DNA from: Nocardia higoensis
Lineage (GTDB): Bacteria > Actinomycetota > Actinomycetes > Mycobacteriales > Mycobacteriaceae
Length of the DNA: 64,000 nt
NCBI RefSeq assembly: GCF_015477835.1
Contig: NZ_JADLQN010000001.1
Span: 2,170,001 to 2,234,000, forward strand
Direction of reading: 5' to 3'
Below the pieces are notes generated by a model, which saw nothing but the letters and a program-made list of their open reading frames with translations, had not been told where the DNA came from and did no database searches. This document shows positions 52,993 to 63,400 of this stretch, one piece after another; the stretch's first letter is position 1, and the number at the start of each line of letters is the position of its first letter. The position numbers and the translations under genes were made by a program.

Positions 52993-53742
52993 ATGACGAG
53001 GACCAAGATTGTGATCACCGGCGCGAGTTCGGGCCTGGGCGCGGGAATGGCACGCGCGTTCGCCGCGAAGGGCCGTGATCTCGCACTGTGCGCTCGGCGG
53101 CTGGACCTGCTCGAAGACCTGCGCGCCGAGCTGATCGGGGCTCATCCCGAGATCACCGTCGCCGTGCGCGCACTGGATGTGGACGACCACGCGGCGGTGC
53201 CACGCGTGTTCGCCGAGCTGCGCGACGAACTCGGCGGTCTGGACCGGGTGATCGTCAATGCGGGCATCGGCAAGGGCGCGCGGCTGGGCACCGGCCGTGC
53301 CTCGGCCAATCTCGCGACCGCGACCACGAATTTCGTCAGCGCGATGGCGCAGGCCGAGGCGGCGCTGGAGATCTTCCGTGACCAGGACAGCGGTCATCTG
53401 GTGCTGATCTCGTCGATGAGCGCGGTGCGCGGGCTGCCCGGCCCCAAGGCGGCGTACTCCGCGAGCAAGGCGGGGCTGTCCGCGCTCGGCGAAGCGCTGG
53501 CTACCGAGTTGCGCGGCTCGCCCATCGTTGTCACCACGATCCAGCCCGGCTTCATCCGGACCGACATGTCCGACAACGCCGGTGACGCGAAGCTGGTCGC
53601 GCCGCTGGACAAGGGCGTGTCCTCGATGGTCGCGGCGATCGAGCGGGAGAAGCGACGGGCCTGCGTGCCCGGCTGGCCGTGGCGGGTGATCGACCTCGTG
53701 CTGCCGCATCTGCCGGACAGCGTGGTCGTGAAGCTGGCCTGA
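52993..53742 (+). CDS. Short-chain dehydrogenase/reductase
   Basis: 249 residues of the SDR family from the ATG at 52993. Cofactor loop VITGASSGLGAGMA, VNAGIG, catalytic Ser in LVLISSMSAVRG and YSASK. An Arg after the glycine motif (CARRLDLL) favours NADP(H). Substrate unknown. It has its own transcript, bounded by a large hairpin downstream. Confidence 0.9.
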   Translation: MTRTKIVITGASSGLGAGMARAFAAKGRDLALCARRLDLLEDLRAELIGAHPEITVAVRALDVDDHAAVPRVFAELRDELGGLDRVIVNAGIGKGARLGTGRASANLATATTNFVSAMAQAEAALEIFRDQDSGHLVLISSMSAVRGLPGPKAAYSASKAGLSALGEALATELRGSPIVVTTIQPGFIRTDMSDNAGDAKLVAPLDKGVSSMVAAIEREKRRACVPGWPWRVIDLVLPHLPDSVVVKLA

Positions 53743-54074
53743 CCCCGTGACCGGCCTATTAAGCGCTCTGTAAGACGCTGTCAAGACCCCCGAGGGATGT
53801 TTGTTCCTGCCCGGCCGGTCCCTGATCCAGGAGGGGGGAACAGGGCCCGGCCGGGCACTTCGTCGCACACGCTGAAGGTTCGCGTCTGAAATCTGTTGGC
53901 CGACTGTAGGATTCGTGGTGGCGAGGACGGGGCCGCCGAGGTCGGGGTCGGACGTGGCGCAGTCCTGGAGTATGGCCGCTGTCTGTGGTGCGCACGCGAC
54001 CAGCCGCGTCGCCCACACCTGCCCGCCGGCACGGTGGGCACCGGCCGGGCGCAGTCGCGTCCTGTTCTGACACC
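53743..54074. other. Intergenic region SDR / histidine kinase
   Basis: 332 bases without a supported gene. It holds the large hairpin listed next and the promoter of the two-component operon, which I cannot place. Confidence 0.5.
53809..53856 (+). terminator. Large hairpin after the SDR gene
   Basis: 16-nt arms pair at 15 positions (GCCCGGCCGG-T-CCCTG) around a 16-base loop containing AGGAGGGGGG. It probably acts as a terminator. No T-run follows. Confidence 0.55.
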
Positions 54075-55334
54075 ATGACGAGCGTGATCGAGGCCCTACG
54101 CTCCGCGCGAGACAAAGCACGGCGGCTGCCGGACGCTGTCTGGTACCTGGCGGTCGGCGGTGTCACCGCGCTGCTCGCGCTGCTCGCGGTGGTCGGCCTG
54201 CTGATCGTCGGCGCTTTCTGCCTGATCGGCGTAGGGATACCGGCGCTGCCCGAGGTGATTCGGCTGGTCCGGCCGTTGGTGTCGTTCGATCGCCACAGGG
54301 CGGCACAGTATCTCGGTGAACAGGCGTCGGAGGCCTATCAGCCGATCACCGGTGGCCTGCGGCAGCGGGTCGCGACGGTGCTCACCGATCCGGCGAACCG
54401 CCGGGACCTCGGTTGGCTGGCCACACACGCGCTGACCGGCACCTATCTCGCGGTGTTCGCCATCGCGCTGCCGCTCAGCACCCTCATGCATCTGGCGATC
54501 CCGGGATTCTGGCAGCTGATGCCGCCGGGGCAGGAGTTCGCCAGTTTCGGTTTCGCGGTCGACTCGTGGCCGAAGGCGATACTGAGCTTCTTCCTGGCAT
54601 TCCCGGTGGCCCTGGTGACCCTGCAGCTTCCGCTGGCCGCGCGCTGGCAGGCGATGGCCACCCACGCCCTGCTGAAACCGGCCGAGGGCGCCATGCTGGC
54701 CGACCGGGTCGCGGCCCTCACCGCGACCCGGGCCGCCGCGCTGGACGCGCACGGTGCCGAGCTGCGCCGGATCGAGCGTGACCTGCACGATGGCGCGCAG
54801 TCACGGATCGCAGCGGTGATCATGCAGCTCGGGCTGGCCGACCAACTGCGCGAACAGGATCCGGAAACGGCGCAGGGTCTCGTGCGCAAGGCGCAGGACA
54901 CCGCGACGGCCGCGCTCGCCGAACTGCGTGACGTGGTGCGCAACGTGTACCCGCCGGTGCTCACCGATCGTGGCCTGGCCAGTGCCGTCTCTGCGGTGGC
55001 CGCCCGCAACCCGATCCCGTGTGCGCTCGATCTCCGCGAGGTGGGCAGACGTCCCGCCGCGGTGGAGGCGGCAGCGTATTTCGTCATCACCGAGGCGCTC
55101 ACCAACGCCACCAAGCACTCCGGCGCCGCGGGCGTCTCCCTGGTGCTCGGCGGTACGCCCGACCTGTTGACGATCGAGATCCACGACGACGGGGTAGGCG
55201 GCGCCGTGGAGACCTACGGCGGCGGGCTGGCCGGGATCCGGCGCAGGGCCGAGGCGCTCGACGGCCGGATGACACTGATCAGTCCACCCGGGGGGCCTAC
55301 TGTAGTGCGGGTGGAGTTGCCGTGCGGGTCATGA
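54075..55334 (+). CDS. Two-component sensor histidine kinase (NarL-type partner)
   Basis: 419 residues from the ATG at 54075. An N-terminal sensor domain with membrane segments (residues ~23-56, ~111-132, ~158-180) is followed by a HisKA_3 dimerisation helix with the phospho-acceptor H238 in RRIERDLHDGAQSRI. The ATPase domain has EALTNATKHSGA and HDDGVGGA. The signal is unknown. It overlaps the response regulator gene by 13 bases. Confidence 0.93.
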   Translation: MTSVIEALRSARDKARRLPDAVWYLAVGGVTALLALLAVVGLLIVGAFCLIGVGIPALPEVIRLVRPLVSFDRHRAAQYLGEQASEAYQPITGGLRQRVATVLTDPANRRDLGWLATHALTGTYLAVFAIALPLSTLMHLAIPGFWQLMPPGQEFASFGFAVDSWPKAILSFFLAFPVALVTLQLPLAARWQAMATHALLKPAEGAMLADRVAALTATRAAALDAHGAELRRIERDLHDGAQSRIAAVIMQLGLADQLREQDPETAQGLVRKAQDTATAALAELRDVVRNVYPPVLTDRGLASAVSAVAARNPIPCALDLREVGRRPAAVEAAAYFVITEALTNATKHSGAAGVSLVLGGTPDLLTIEIHDDGVGGAVETYGGGLAGIRRRAEALDGRMTLISPPGGPTVVRVELPCGS

Positions 55335-55966
55335 TCGCCGAGGACAATGCCCTGCTGCGGGAGGGCCTGGTGTTGCTGCTGAGCACGGCGGGCATCGAAG
55401 TGGTGGCCGCCGTGGACAACGCGGACGATTTCCTCGCGGCGGTGGCCGCCGATAGGCCGGACGCGGTCGTCGTCGATGTGCGCCTGCCGCCGACGTTCAC
55501 CGACGACGGTTTACGCGCGGCCGTCAGTGCGCGCAAGCTGCACCCCGGACTGCCGGTGCTGGTGTTGTCGTCCTGGGTGGAGGACAGCTACGCCGCGGAA
55601 TTGCTCGGTGACGGCATGGGCGGTGTCGGCTATCTGCTCAAGGAGCGGGTCGGCAAGGTGGATCGTTTCCTCGATTCGCTGCGCAGGGTCGCGGCGGGTG
55701 GTACCGCGATGGACCCCGAGGTGATCTCGCAACTGCTGGTGCGGCGCAAGGCCGACGACCCGATGGCCGCGCTGACCGTCCGCGAACGCGAGGTACTCGC
55801 CCTGATGGCCGAGGGCCACAACAACGCGACCATCGCCGAGCGGCTGGTGGTCAGCGAAGGCGCTGTGCACAAACACATTCGGAACATTTTCGCGAAGCTC
55901 GGGCTCTCCACCGAAGATGTCGGCCATCGTCGGGTGCTGGCAGTACTGACCTACCTGAACGCTTGA
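55322..55966 (+). CDS. LuxR/NarL-family response regulator
   Basis: 214 residues. The receiver domain begins VMIAEDNALLREGL, with the phospho-acceptor D52 in AVVVDVRLPP. The C-terminal LuxR helix-turn-helix is LTVREREVLALMAEGHNN through VSEGAVHKHIRNIFAKL. Start is a GTG at 55322; an ATG at 55331 with an ATGA overlap is also possible. Cognate partner of the kinase upstream. Confidence 0.94.
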   Translation: MRVMIAEDNALLREGLVLLLSTAGIEVVAAVDNADDFLAAVAADRPDAVVVDVRLPPTFTDDGLRAAVSARKLHPGLPVLVLSSWVEDSYAAELLGDGMGGVGYLLKERVGKVDRFLDSLRRVAAGGTAMDPEVISQLLVRRKADDPMAALTVREREVLALMAEGHNNATIAERLVVSEGAVHKHIRNIFAKLGLSTEDVGHRRVLAVLTYLNA

Positions 55967-56009
55967 AGCCCTGAACCCGTGGGGGTTCAGGGCCGCAACC
56001 GGGCACCGG

Positions 56010-57530
56010 TCAGTCAGCTCGACAGGTCATGTCGTCGGCGGGCAGCGTGCCGTCGCGAAAGTAGGCGTTCACCGCCGAGTACACGCAGGAGTTCTGGTAG
56101 CTCCCGAAGATCCAGTGGGTCTGCACATCCTGGAGGGTGACCATGCGGGACGCGCTCAAATCGTTGTGCAGGGCGACCGCCCCGTCGTACACGGTCCGGG
56201 TGTCACCGGTGGACTGCACGATCATGGCGGGCACCGCATTGCGCACCACCGTGGTCGGCTCGGCGGGCGGGGCCCAGAACGTGCACGGTGTGACGTTGTT
56301 GGTGAATCCGGCGAACACCGGTTCGGCGGCGCGGGCAGCCTCGATGTTGCGCCAATAGAATCCTGGATCCCGCGGTGCGGCGACGTCACCGCACATGATG
56401 GCCATCTGTGCCGAATTTTCGCCCGGCCGTGCCTTCAACACGAATCCTAATGTGGTGTCCAATGTTTCGTCAGGATGGGCGGACTTACCCGCGGCGGCGT
56501 CGGCAATGGTACGGATCTGACCGGCGAGCATCCCGTACTGGGCCGGGCTGTCCAGTCCGACGAACAGCACCACCGGCAGCCAGTGCTCGTCGACCTCGTA
56601 CTCGCCCACCCGGATCGGCTTGTCGGCAGCCTGTTCGATCAGGTCCTGGACAGCGCCGCGAACCTGGGCCCGGCTGGTGCCGAAGTGGTATTCATTGTCG
56701 CGCGCCGCGACCCAATCCGCCCACAGGTCGAGCGCGGCCTCGTTGGCCGGACCCATCGCCTGCACCATGCCGACCGACCCGTAGGTGTCCGGGTCGGCCG
56801 CGCTGTCCAGCACCATCCGATCGCTGCGCTCGGGGAACATCTGCATGTACACCGCACCGAGGTAGGTGCCGTACGAGGTGCCGAAGTAACTGATCTTGTC
56901 CGCGCCGAGAATACCGCGGATGACATCCATGTCCCGCGCGGTGTTGCGGGTGGTGATGTAAGGCAGTCGAGCCGCTTCGGCGGTGGCGCAGCGGGCGGCC
57001 AGATCGCTTTGTATCGCAACGGACTCCGCGAAACCTGCCGCGTCCAGGCCCGCCGAATGCAGCCCGAAGCCGATCGGCCACCGGCAGTCGACGGCGGACG
57101 AGCGCCCGACGCCACGCGGATCCATGCCGATCAGGTCGTAGCGGGCCCGCACCTCGGGCGTCATCGCCTTTGCGACGTCGACCATGAAGTCCAGACCCGC
57201 ACCACCGGGACCGCCAGGGTTGGACAGCATGACGCCGCGCTGCGGCGCGGGATCGGTTCCGGCGAGCCGAGAGATCGCCACCGTGAGCGTAGGACCCTGT
57301 GGATCAGCGTAATTCAGCGGCACAGTGACCTCGGCGCACTGCGCCCCGGCCTCGTCCAACTTCGGATCCCCGCAGGCTTTCCAATCCACCTGCTGACTGG
57401 CGAACCGGTCCGGCACCGCGGTGTGCGGCGTCGCCTCGGCCTCGGAACCGGTACAACCGACCAGACCGGCACAGACCACCAGGCCGGTGACGGCGGTCAA
57501 GACGACCGTCAGTCCTTTCGCGCGTTTCAC
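56010..57530 (-). CDS. Secreted tripeptidyl aminopeptidase-type S33 hydrolase (lipoprotein)
   Basis: 506 residues from the GTG at 57530 behind GAGGAG. Signal peptide with lipobox GLVGCTG. Alpha/beta hydrolase of peptidase family S33: oxyanion block SNPGGPGGAGLDF, nucleophile in SYFGTSYGTYLG, acid in QSTGDTRT, and a late histidine in VQTHWIFG. Cysteines near the C-terminus suggest disulfides. It likely cuts N-terminal tripeptides or hydrolyses esters outside the cell. Convergent with the response regulator gene. Confidence 0.9.
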   Translation of the reverse strand: MKRAKGLTVVLTAVTGLVVCAGLVGCTGSEAEATPHTAVPDRFASQQVDWKACGDPKLDEAGAQCAEVTVPLNYADPQGPTLTVAISRLAGTDPAPQRGVMLSNPGGPGGAGLDFMVDVAKAMTPEVRARYDLIGMDPRGVGRSSAVDCRWPIGFGLHSAGLDAAGFAESVAIQSDLAARCATAEAARLPYITTRNTARDMDVIRGILGADKISYFGTSYGTYLGAVYMQMFPERSDRMVLDSAADPDTYGSVGMVQAMGPANEAALDLWADWVAARDNEYHFGTSRAQVRGAVQDLIEQAADKPIRVGEYEVDEHWLPVVLFVGLDSPAQYGMLAGQIRTIADAAAGKSAHPDETLDTTLGFVLKARPGENSAQMAIMCGDVAAPRDPGFYWRNIEAARAAEPVFAGFTNNVTPCTFWAPPAEPTTVVRNAVPAMIVQSTGDTRTVYDGAVALHNDLSASRMVTLQDVQTHWIFGSYQNSCVYSAVNAYFRDGTLPADDMTCRAD

Positions 57531-57597
57531 TGATACTCCTCGGAAGTTTGTCGGCCGCACTCGATAAAGGGGCCGTGGTAGTCGGTGGGCCGGGCGC

Positions 57598-58788
57598 TCA
57601 TGAGGTGCACAGGGCGGCGTCCAGCACACCGAGGACCGCATCGGCCTCCTCCTCGGTGGTCGGCAACTGGTTGACCGTGACGGTCACCGCCGTGCCGTCA
57701 GCCGTCACGCCGTTGCGTGTCTCGAAGCCTGGAATGCTGCCGCCGTGCCCCCAGACCTCTTTGCCACACGGCGCGGTCCGGTGGATCAGCGCGAGCCCGT
57801 AATCGGCGCCCGGCATGCGGTCGAACGGCACTGTGCGCTTCATCTCAGCCAATTGCACAGGCGGCAAGATCTTTCCGGACAGTAGCGCGATGAAGAACCG
57901 GTTGAGGTCGGTCGCGCTGGCGACCATGTCACCCGCGGTGCCGCCCCAGGACACGTCGAGCTCGGTATAATCGACAGACTTACCATCGATCCGGTGGTAC
58001 CCACGGGCGTGCGGGCCGCGGATGCTGGTTTCGCGGACAGCGGGCACATAGGTGTCGCGCAGGCCGAGCGGCTCGAGGATCCGGCGCCCGATCTCGTCGG
58101 CGGCCGGATTGCCGGTCACCCGCTCGATCAGCAGACCGGCCAGCAGATAGTTGGTGTTCGTGTAGACGGACTTCGCGCCCGGTTCGAACTGCGGCGGCGT
58201 CGTCATCGCCCGGCGGATCAGCTCGGTCATCTCGAAGCGCTGCCACCGGAGCGCTTCCTCGTCCGGGTCGATCTTGTCCGAATTCTGGCCGGTGATACCG
58301 TCGCCGGCGCCCTGACCGAGGTAGTCCGGCACTCCGCTGGTGTGCTGCAACACTTGCCGCACCGTGATCCGGCTGCCGTCATTGCCGTTGCCCTGCACCA
58401 CTCCTGGCAGATAGCGCTCGATCGGCGCGTCCAGGTCGACCTTGCCCTCGGCGACCAGCCGCATGATCACCGTCGCCACGTAGGTCTTCGTGTTGCTGCC
58501 GATCCGCACGCGCGCGTCGTCCGGGAACGGCGCGCGAGTGTCGAGATCACCGACCCCCGCGGTGAACGTTCGATGTCCGGCGGGTCCGTCGATCACCACC
58601 TGCACACCGGGAAACCCCTGACGCATCAGCGTGTCCATCGCGGTGGCCACGGCGGACGGTGGTGTATTCGCCGCCTCGTCCGGTGAGCTCACCGACGCCT
58701 CACCACCACACGCGGCCGCGGCGAGCACCGCGCCCGCCACGACGACCGAGAGAGCCGCTGTACCGGAGGTGCGCCGAAATGGGTTCAT
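57598..58788 (-). CDS. Beta-lactamase-fold serine hydrolase (D,D-peptidase/esterase type, lipoprotein)
   Basis: 396 residues from the ATG at 58788 behind GAGGAAG. Signal peptide ending at lipobox LAAAACGG. Penicillin-binding fold with the S-x-x-K in IGSNTKTYVA, Y-x-N in VYTNTNY and a H-x-G in VWGHGGSIPG instead of K-T-G, as in class C-like esterases and D-aminopeptidases. A wall or ester substrate is possible. Next gene downstream (67 bases) is another secreted hydrolase on the same strand. Confidence 0.9.
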   Translation of the reverse strand: MNPFRRTSGTAALSVVVAGAVLAAAACGGEASVSSPDEAANTPPSAVATAMDTLMRQGFPGVQVVIDGPAGHRTFTAGVGDLDTRAPFPDDARVRIGSNTKTYVATVIMRLVAEGKVDLDAPIERYLPGVVQGNGNDGSRITVRQVLQHTSGVPDYLGQGAGDGITGQNSDKIDPDEEALRWQRFEMTELIRRAMTTPPQFEPGAKSVYTNTNYLLAGLLIERVTGNPAADEIGRRILEPLGLRDTYVPAVRETSIRGPHARGYHRIDGKSVDYTELDVSWGGTAGDMVASATDLNRFFIALLSGKILPPVQLAEMKRTVPFDRMPGADYGLALIHRTAPCGKEVWGHGGSIPGFETRNGVTADGTAVTVTVNQLPTTEEEADAVLGVLDAALCTS

Positions 58789-58913
58789 GAGCAGTGTCTT
58801 CCTCTTGTTCGAGTCGAAAGACATGGGTGCGTCCCCGACGATTCGAGCCTAGGAATCCAGAGTCCTCGCGCCTATGCCGCGCGCACCCGAATGCCGGGTA
58901 CCGCCTGCCGGCG

Positions 58914-58943
58914 TGACGTGGTGGTGCCAGCACCACCACGTCA
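58914..58943. repeat. Perfect 13-bp hairpin at the end of the transposase remnant
   Basis: TGACGTGGTGGTG and its exact complement around CCAG. It includes the stop codon of the remnant. It could be a terminator for the PKS operon. Confidence 0.7.
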
Positions 58944-59067
58944 GTCGGTCATCGACTCATCGGCCAGACCAGCCGGCCCGTACTCGATGAAACGACTCCG
59001 CCACTTATGCACCGTCATCGCCCACACGCCCACCTCGGCGGCAACATGAAATGCTCCCGGCTCCGCG
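58941..59067 (-). pseudogene. Fragment of an IS630-type transposase (helix-turn-helix part)
   Basis: Read on the minus strand, about 40 codons give AEVGVWAMTVHKWRSRFIEY then GPAGLADESMTD and a stop. This closely follows the IAAELGVSRMTVGKWRSRF-x-GLADEPR pattern of IS630-family transposases. It is cut at both ends: no start precedes it (it abuts the stop of the alpha-oxoamine synthase gene) and the catalytic DDE domain is absent. A scar of an old insertion at the edge of the PKS locus. Confidence 0.75.
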
Positions 59068-60450
59068 CTAGGTCGCGAGGGTGGGATCGGGGAGGTGCCG
59101 GGAATGATCGACGGCCTCGGCCAGCAGGTCCGCCGCCCGGATCAGTTGCTCTTCGGAGTGCTCGCTGGTGAGGAAGAAGCGCAGCCGCTCCGCACCGGCG
59201 GGTACCGCGGGTGCGGAGATATTGCCCGCGTACACGCCGCGTTGCAGCAGATACGAGGAAACGAAACCCGAGCGCACCTCACCGGGCACGATCACCGGGC
59301 AGATCGGGGTGCCCTCGGACAGACCACGATCCAGCTCGCGCTCCGCCAGGAGCGCGGTGAACTGTTTCGCGTTGGCCCACAGCCGATTCAGCCGTTCCGG
59401 CTCCTCCTCGAGCACGTCGAGCGCGGCGAGCGCGGCCCCAGCCGCGGCGGGCGCGGGGCCACCGGTGAGCATGGCGATGCCGGGGGCGGCCGCCTTCATG
59501 GCCCGGATGAGATCGGCGTCGCCCGCCAGGAACCCACCACAGCTGCCGAGAGCTTTCGACAGCGTGCCCATCCACAGATCGATCGCGTCGGCGGGCAGCC
59601 GGTAGTGCTCGCGGATGCCGTGCCCGCGATCACCGAAGACGCCGAACGAATGCGCCTCGTCGATCATGACCGCGCAGTCGTATTCCCGTGCCACAGCGGT
59701 CAATTCGTCGATCCGGCCGACGGTGCCGTCCATGCTGTAGTGCCCCTCGAGCACCACCAGCGCACGATCGAAGCCGGCCCGCGACATCCGCAGGACCGCG
59801 CGCAGCGCCTCGGGATCGTTGTGCCGGAACGTGATCCGGCGACACCCCGACCACTGCGTGCCGGAGACCACGCTGCCGTGGATGAGCGCGTCACACACCG
59901 CCACATCGCCGTCGCGCAGGAGGAACCCGAGCGCGCCCGCGTTGGTGAGGTACCCGCTGGTGGTGATCATGGCGTCGCCGACGCCGTAGATCTCGGCCAG
60001 CCGCGTCTCGAGTTCGCGGTACAACGGGATCTCCCCGGCAAGGATGCGACTCGCCGAGGCCGAGGCGCCGTAGCGATCCAGCGCGGCCTTCGCCCCCGCC
60101 ACCACCCGCGGATGATCGGCCAGGCCCAGGTAGTTGTAGGCGCTGAAATTGATCAGCTCGCGCCCGTCCGCCTCGATGGTCGCGGCATTGGGACCGGAGC
60201 GCAGCAGGAACAGCGGATTGGGCATGGAGCTGTCGCCGTAGAGCTTGTCGATCGCGGCCTGCTTGGCCACGGTCGCGGCGACCTCGGGATGGTCGGTGAA
60301 CTGCTTGCCCGGCCCGCGGACTCGTCGCGTGGATGCCCCCGCCGGACGCACCGGTGGCCGCGCCTGCGGATGCGTCACCCTCGTCTTCGTCACATCGGAA
60401 CCGCTGCTGGACAACAGTTTCCGCGCCAGGTCTCGAGCGGACTCACTCAC
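59068..60450 (-). CDS. Alpha-oxoamine synthase (AONS/serine-palmitoyltransferase-like) linked to a PKS
   Basis: PLP enzyme that condenses an amino acid with an acyl thioester, losing CO2. 460 residues from a GTG overlapping the PKS stop (GTGA). A basic N-terminal extension of ~45 residues precedes the fold. Core motifs: NFSAYNYLGLADHP, TSGYLTNAGAL, EGHYSMDGTVG, DEAHSFGVFG (264-270) and the PLP lysine in GTLSKALGSCGGF (K299). Being coupled to a PKS ending in an ACP, it probably takes the chain from that ACP, releasing an amino ketone. Biotin synthesis (BioF) is less likely since no other bio genes are present. Confidence 0.88.
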   Translation of the reverse strand: MSESARDLARKLLSSSGSDVTKTRVTHPQARPPVRPAGASTRRVRGPGKQFTDHPEVAATVAKQAAIDKLYGDSSMPNPLFLLRSGPNAATIEADGRELINFSAYNYLGLADHPRVVAGAKAALDRYGASASASRILAGEIPLYRELETRLAEIYGVGDAMITTSGYLTNAGALGFLLRDGDVAVCDALIHGSVVSGTQWSGCRRITFRHNDPEALRAVLRMSRAGFDRALVVLEGHYSMDGTVGRIDELTAVAREYDCAVMIDEAHSFGVFGDRGHGIREHYRLPADAIDLWMGTLSKALGSCGGFLAGDADLIRAMKAAAPGIAMLTGGPAPAAAGAALAALDVLEEEPERLNRLWANAKQFTALLAERELDRGLSEGTPICPVIVPGEVRSGFVSSYLLQRGVYAGNISAPAVPAGAERLRFFLTSEHSEEQLIRAADLLAEAVDHSRHLPDPTLAT

Positions 60451-63400
60451 TGCTCGACCTCCGTCCTGCCGACAGGCTGCTGTCCCGCCGACGCCTGCGT
60501 CTGTCCGGCGGTTGCGGACGGCGCATCCGCCGCGGTGGTCCCCGCAGTCGCCGCTGCCGCAGTCCCCGCCGCCGGTGCCGTGGGTCCTGTCGTCGCCGTC
60601 GGTGTCACCGTCGCCCCGGCGGATGCGCCTTGCGCTGTAGCGCCCAGCTCCCCCGGCGAGGCCGCGATCGCCGGCGAGTTCTCCAGCGAGCCGGGCGCCG
60701 GAGCGGTGGCGGCCGATGCGGCGGCTCCCGTCCCGCCGCCGACGAGTTGCTCGGCGATGCGCGTGCCCGCCTGTTCGAGGGTGAAGGTGCGCCCCATGCT
60801 CAGCGACGACAGGTCGATCCCGAGACTCTTGGTCACCAGCGCGCCGAACTCCACGGCCATGAGCGAGTCGAGGCCGAGTTCGGGCACGGGGACCGCGAGG
60901 TCGATGGATTCGGCGGAGACCCCCATGACGGTGGCGAGTTGTTCGGCGAGCATGTAGGCGACGACCTCGCCGCGCCTGCCCTCGTCGAGTTCGCGCAGGG
61001 CGGCGGCGAGCCGGGCGGTCTCCGAGTCGTCCTGGGCCGCGGCGGCGATGAGTTCGGCGACGCGGGCGGTCTGGGCGAAGTGCGGGCCGGAGGCGGCCAC
61101 CTTGCCCCAATCGATCGCGATGATGTCGGCGTGGTGGTGCAGGCCGAGTTCCAGCGCCTTCTCCAGGTATTCGGTGCCCTCGTCCAGCGGCATCGAATCG
61201 AACCCGGTGTTGCGCAGGTAGCGGGCCATGTTGTCGTCGTGTTCGGCCATGCCGCCGCCGGACATGTGCCCCCAGCCGATGGCCAGTGCCGCCCCGCCGT
61301 CGCGGACGATGGCGTCGGCCTGGGCCTGCATGGCGATATTGGCGGCGGTGTAGGAGTACTGGCCGACGCCGCCGAAGATGGCGCTGCCGGAGGAGAACAG
61401 CACGAACATGTCCGGGCGTGCGCCGGCCTCGGCGAGCGCGTGGGTCAGTGCCCTGGTGCCCTCGACCTTGGGCCGGTAGACCGCGGCGAGGCTGTCGCGG
61501 TCCATGGTGGTGACGCGCCGGTCGTCCAGGACGCCCGCGGTGTGGAAGATGCCGCGCAGCGGGTGGTCCGGGGTGTGCAGTTCGCGCAGCAGGTCGGTCA
61601 TGGCCGCGGTGTCGGTGACATCGCCGCGGGCGGCGGTGACCTCGATGCCGCGCTCCTGCCAGACGGCGAGCTGGGCGCGGGCGGCGTCGCTGCCGGGTCC
61701 GCTGCGACCGAGCAGGGTGAGCCGGGTGGCGCCCCGGTCCACCAGCCAGCGGCCGACGGCCAGGCCGAACGCGCCGTAGCCGCCGGTGACCAGGTACTGC
61801 GCACGGGGATCGATCTCGACCTCGGTCAGGCGCGGGCGCACCATCGGGGCGGTCTCGTCGAAATCGAGGGCGACGCGGCCGATGCGAGTGGATCGGGCGA
61901 CCTCCTCGAACGCCTTGGCCACGTCCGCGGTGCCGTAGAGGGTGTAGGGCAGCGGTCGGTAGGTGCCGTCGGCCAGTTTGGCGTTGACCCGGCGCAGCAG
62001 CTCGACGGTCGACGCGCGCCGCCGGGCGAGCATGCGGTCCAGATCCAGCGAGTGGTAGGAGACGTTCTTGTCGAAATGGCGCAGGTCGAGCTGGCCGCCG
62101 GTGTAGATGTCGGCCTTGCCGATCTCCACGATCCGGCCGAATTCGGCGACAGCGGTGAAGTTCGCGCGCAGGATGTCGCCGGGGGCGGTGCTGACGACCA
62201 CGTCGACGCCCGCGCCTGCGGTGAGTGCGAGCACGTCCTCGGCGAAGTTCAGCGACCGCGAGTCCAGGACATGGTCGGCGCCCTGTGCGCGGGCCCAGTC
62301 GCGGCGCTCGGCGGTGCTCGCGGTGCCGATCACGGTGGCGCCGAGCAGTGTCGCGATCTGCGTGGCGGCCGATCCGACGCCGCCCGCCGCGCCGTGCACG
62401 AGCACGGTTTCTCCCGGCTGCAACCTCGCCAGTTCGACCAGCGCGTATTCGGCGGTGCCGAAGGCGGTGGAGTTGGTGCAGTGGCCGGGCTCGGTGTCGG
62501 GATCGAGGCGGCTGACCAGATCGGCGGCGGTGGTGTTGTACCGGCGGATCATGTCCTTGCAGCCGAGGCTGACGGTGTCGCCCTCGGCCACGTGGGTGAC
62601 GCCTTCGCCCACCCGGGTCACCACGCCGATGCCCTCCATACCGGGCGAGCTGCCGAAGAAGGTGTCGGCCAGGTCGCGTTCGGAGAGGACGCCGATGATC
62701 TTGAGCGGGTCCTTGTAGTTCAGGCCGACCGCCCGCATCCGTACCTCCACCTCGCCGGCGCCCGGCGCGCGGCGACCGCAGGCCCGCCAGGCCAGCCGGG
62801 ACAACACCCGTGCGGACGGGATCTCCAGCGCGAAGTTCGCCTCCGGATCGGTGAGCGGGACGGCCTCGTCCAGTGCCTCGATGCGCTCGGGCAGCGTCGC
62901 CGACACCGCTGCCACCCAGCGCAGGCCGTTGCGCAGGAACACCTCGTCGACGTTGTCGTAGCTGAACGCGCCGGGGATGTTCAGCTCGGCCGCCAGCTCG
63001 GCGTCGCCGGTGTCGGCGTCGAGGTCGACCAGACGCCAGCGCAGGCGAGGCTGCTCGTTGAGCAGGACCCGGCGTGCGCCCGCCACGGCGGCGTGCACCG
63101 GGTCGGGGGCGGTGTCGCCGTCCGGGTGGGCGTAGGCCTGTTCGGTGACCACGGTGACATGGATCGAGCCGTCGCCGATCATCGGCATGTCCACGCCGAG
63201 CTGGTCGATGCGGACCTCGACGAAGCCTTCCAGTGCCACGGCGAGTTCGCGCAGCGTCCACAGGATGTCCAGGTCGGCGGGTCCGGTCTCGGCGGAGCCG
63301 GGGACGACCACCACCACGTGCAGCCGCCGCACGCCCTCGGCGGCGACGGCCGCGTGCAGTCGCGCCACGACCGATGCGCCGAGATCGGTGCCGCCCGGCT

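Noticed and set aside
59068..63261. One continuous open frame that would fuse the alpha-oxoamine synthase with an upstream ~900-residue segment
   Set aside because: Upstream of the GTG at 60450 the frame is an Arg/Gly/His-rich shadow of the PKS, which is read in another frame and ends at 60447.
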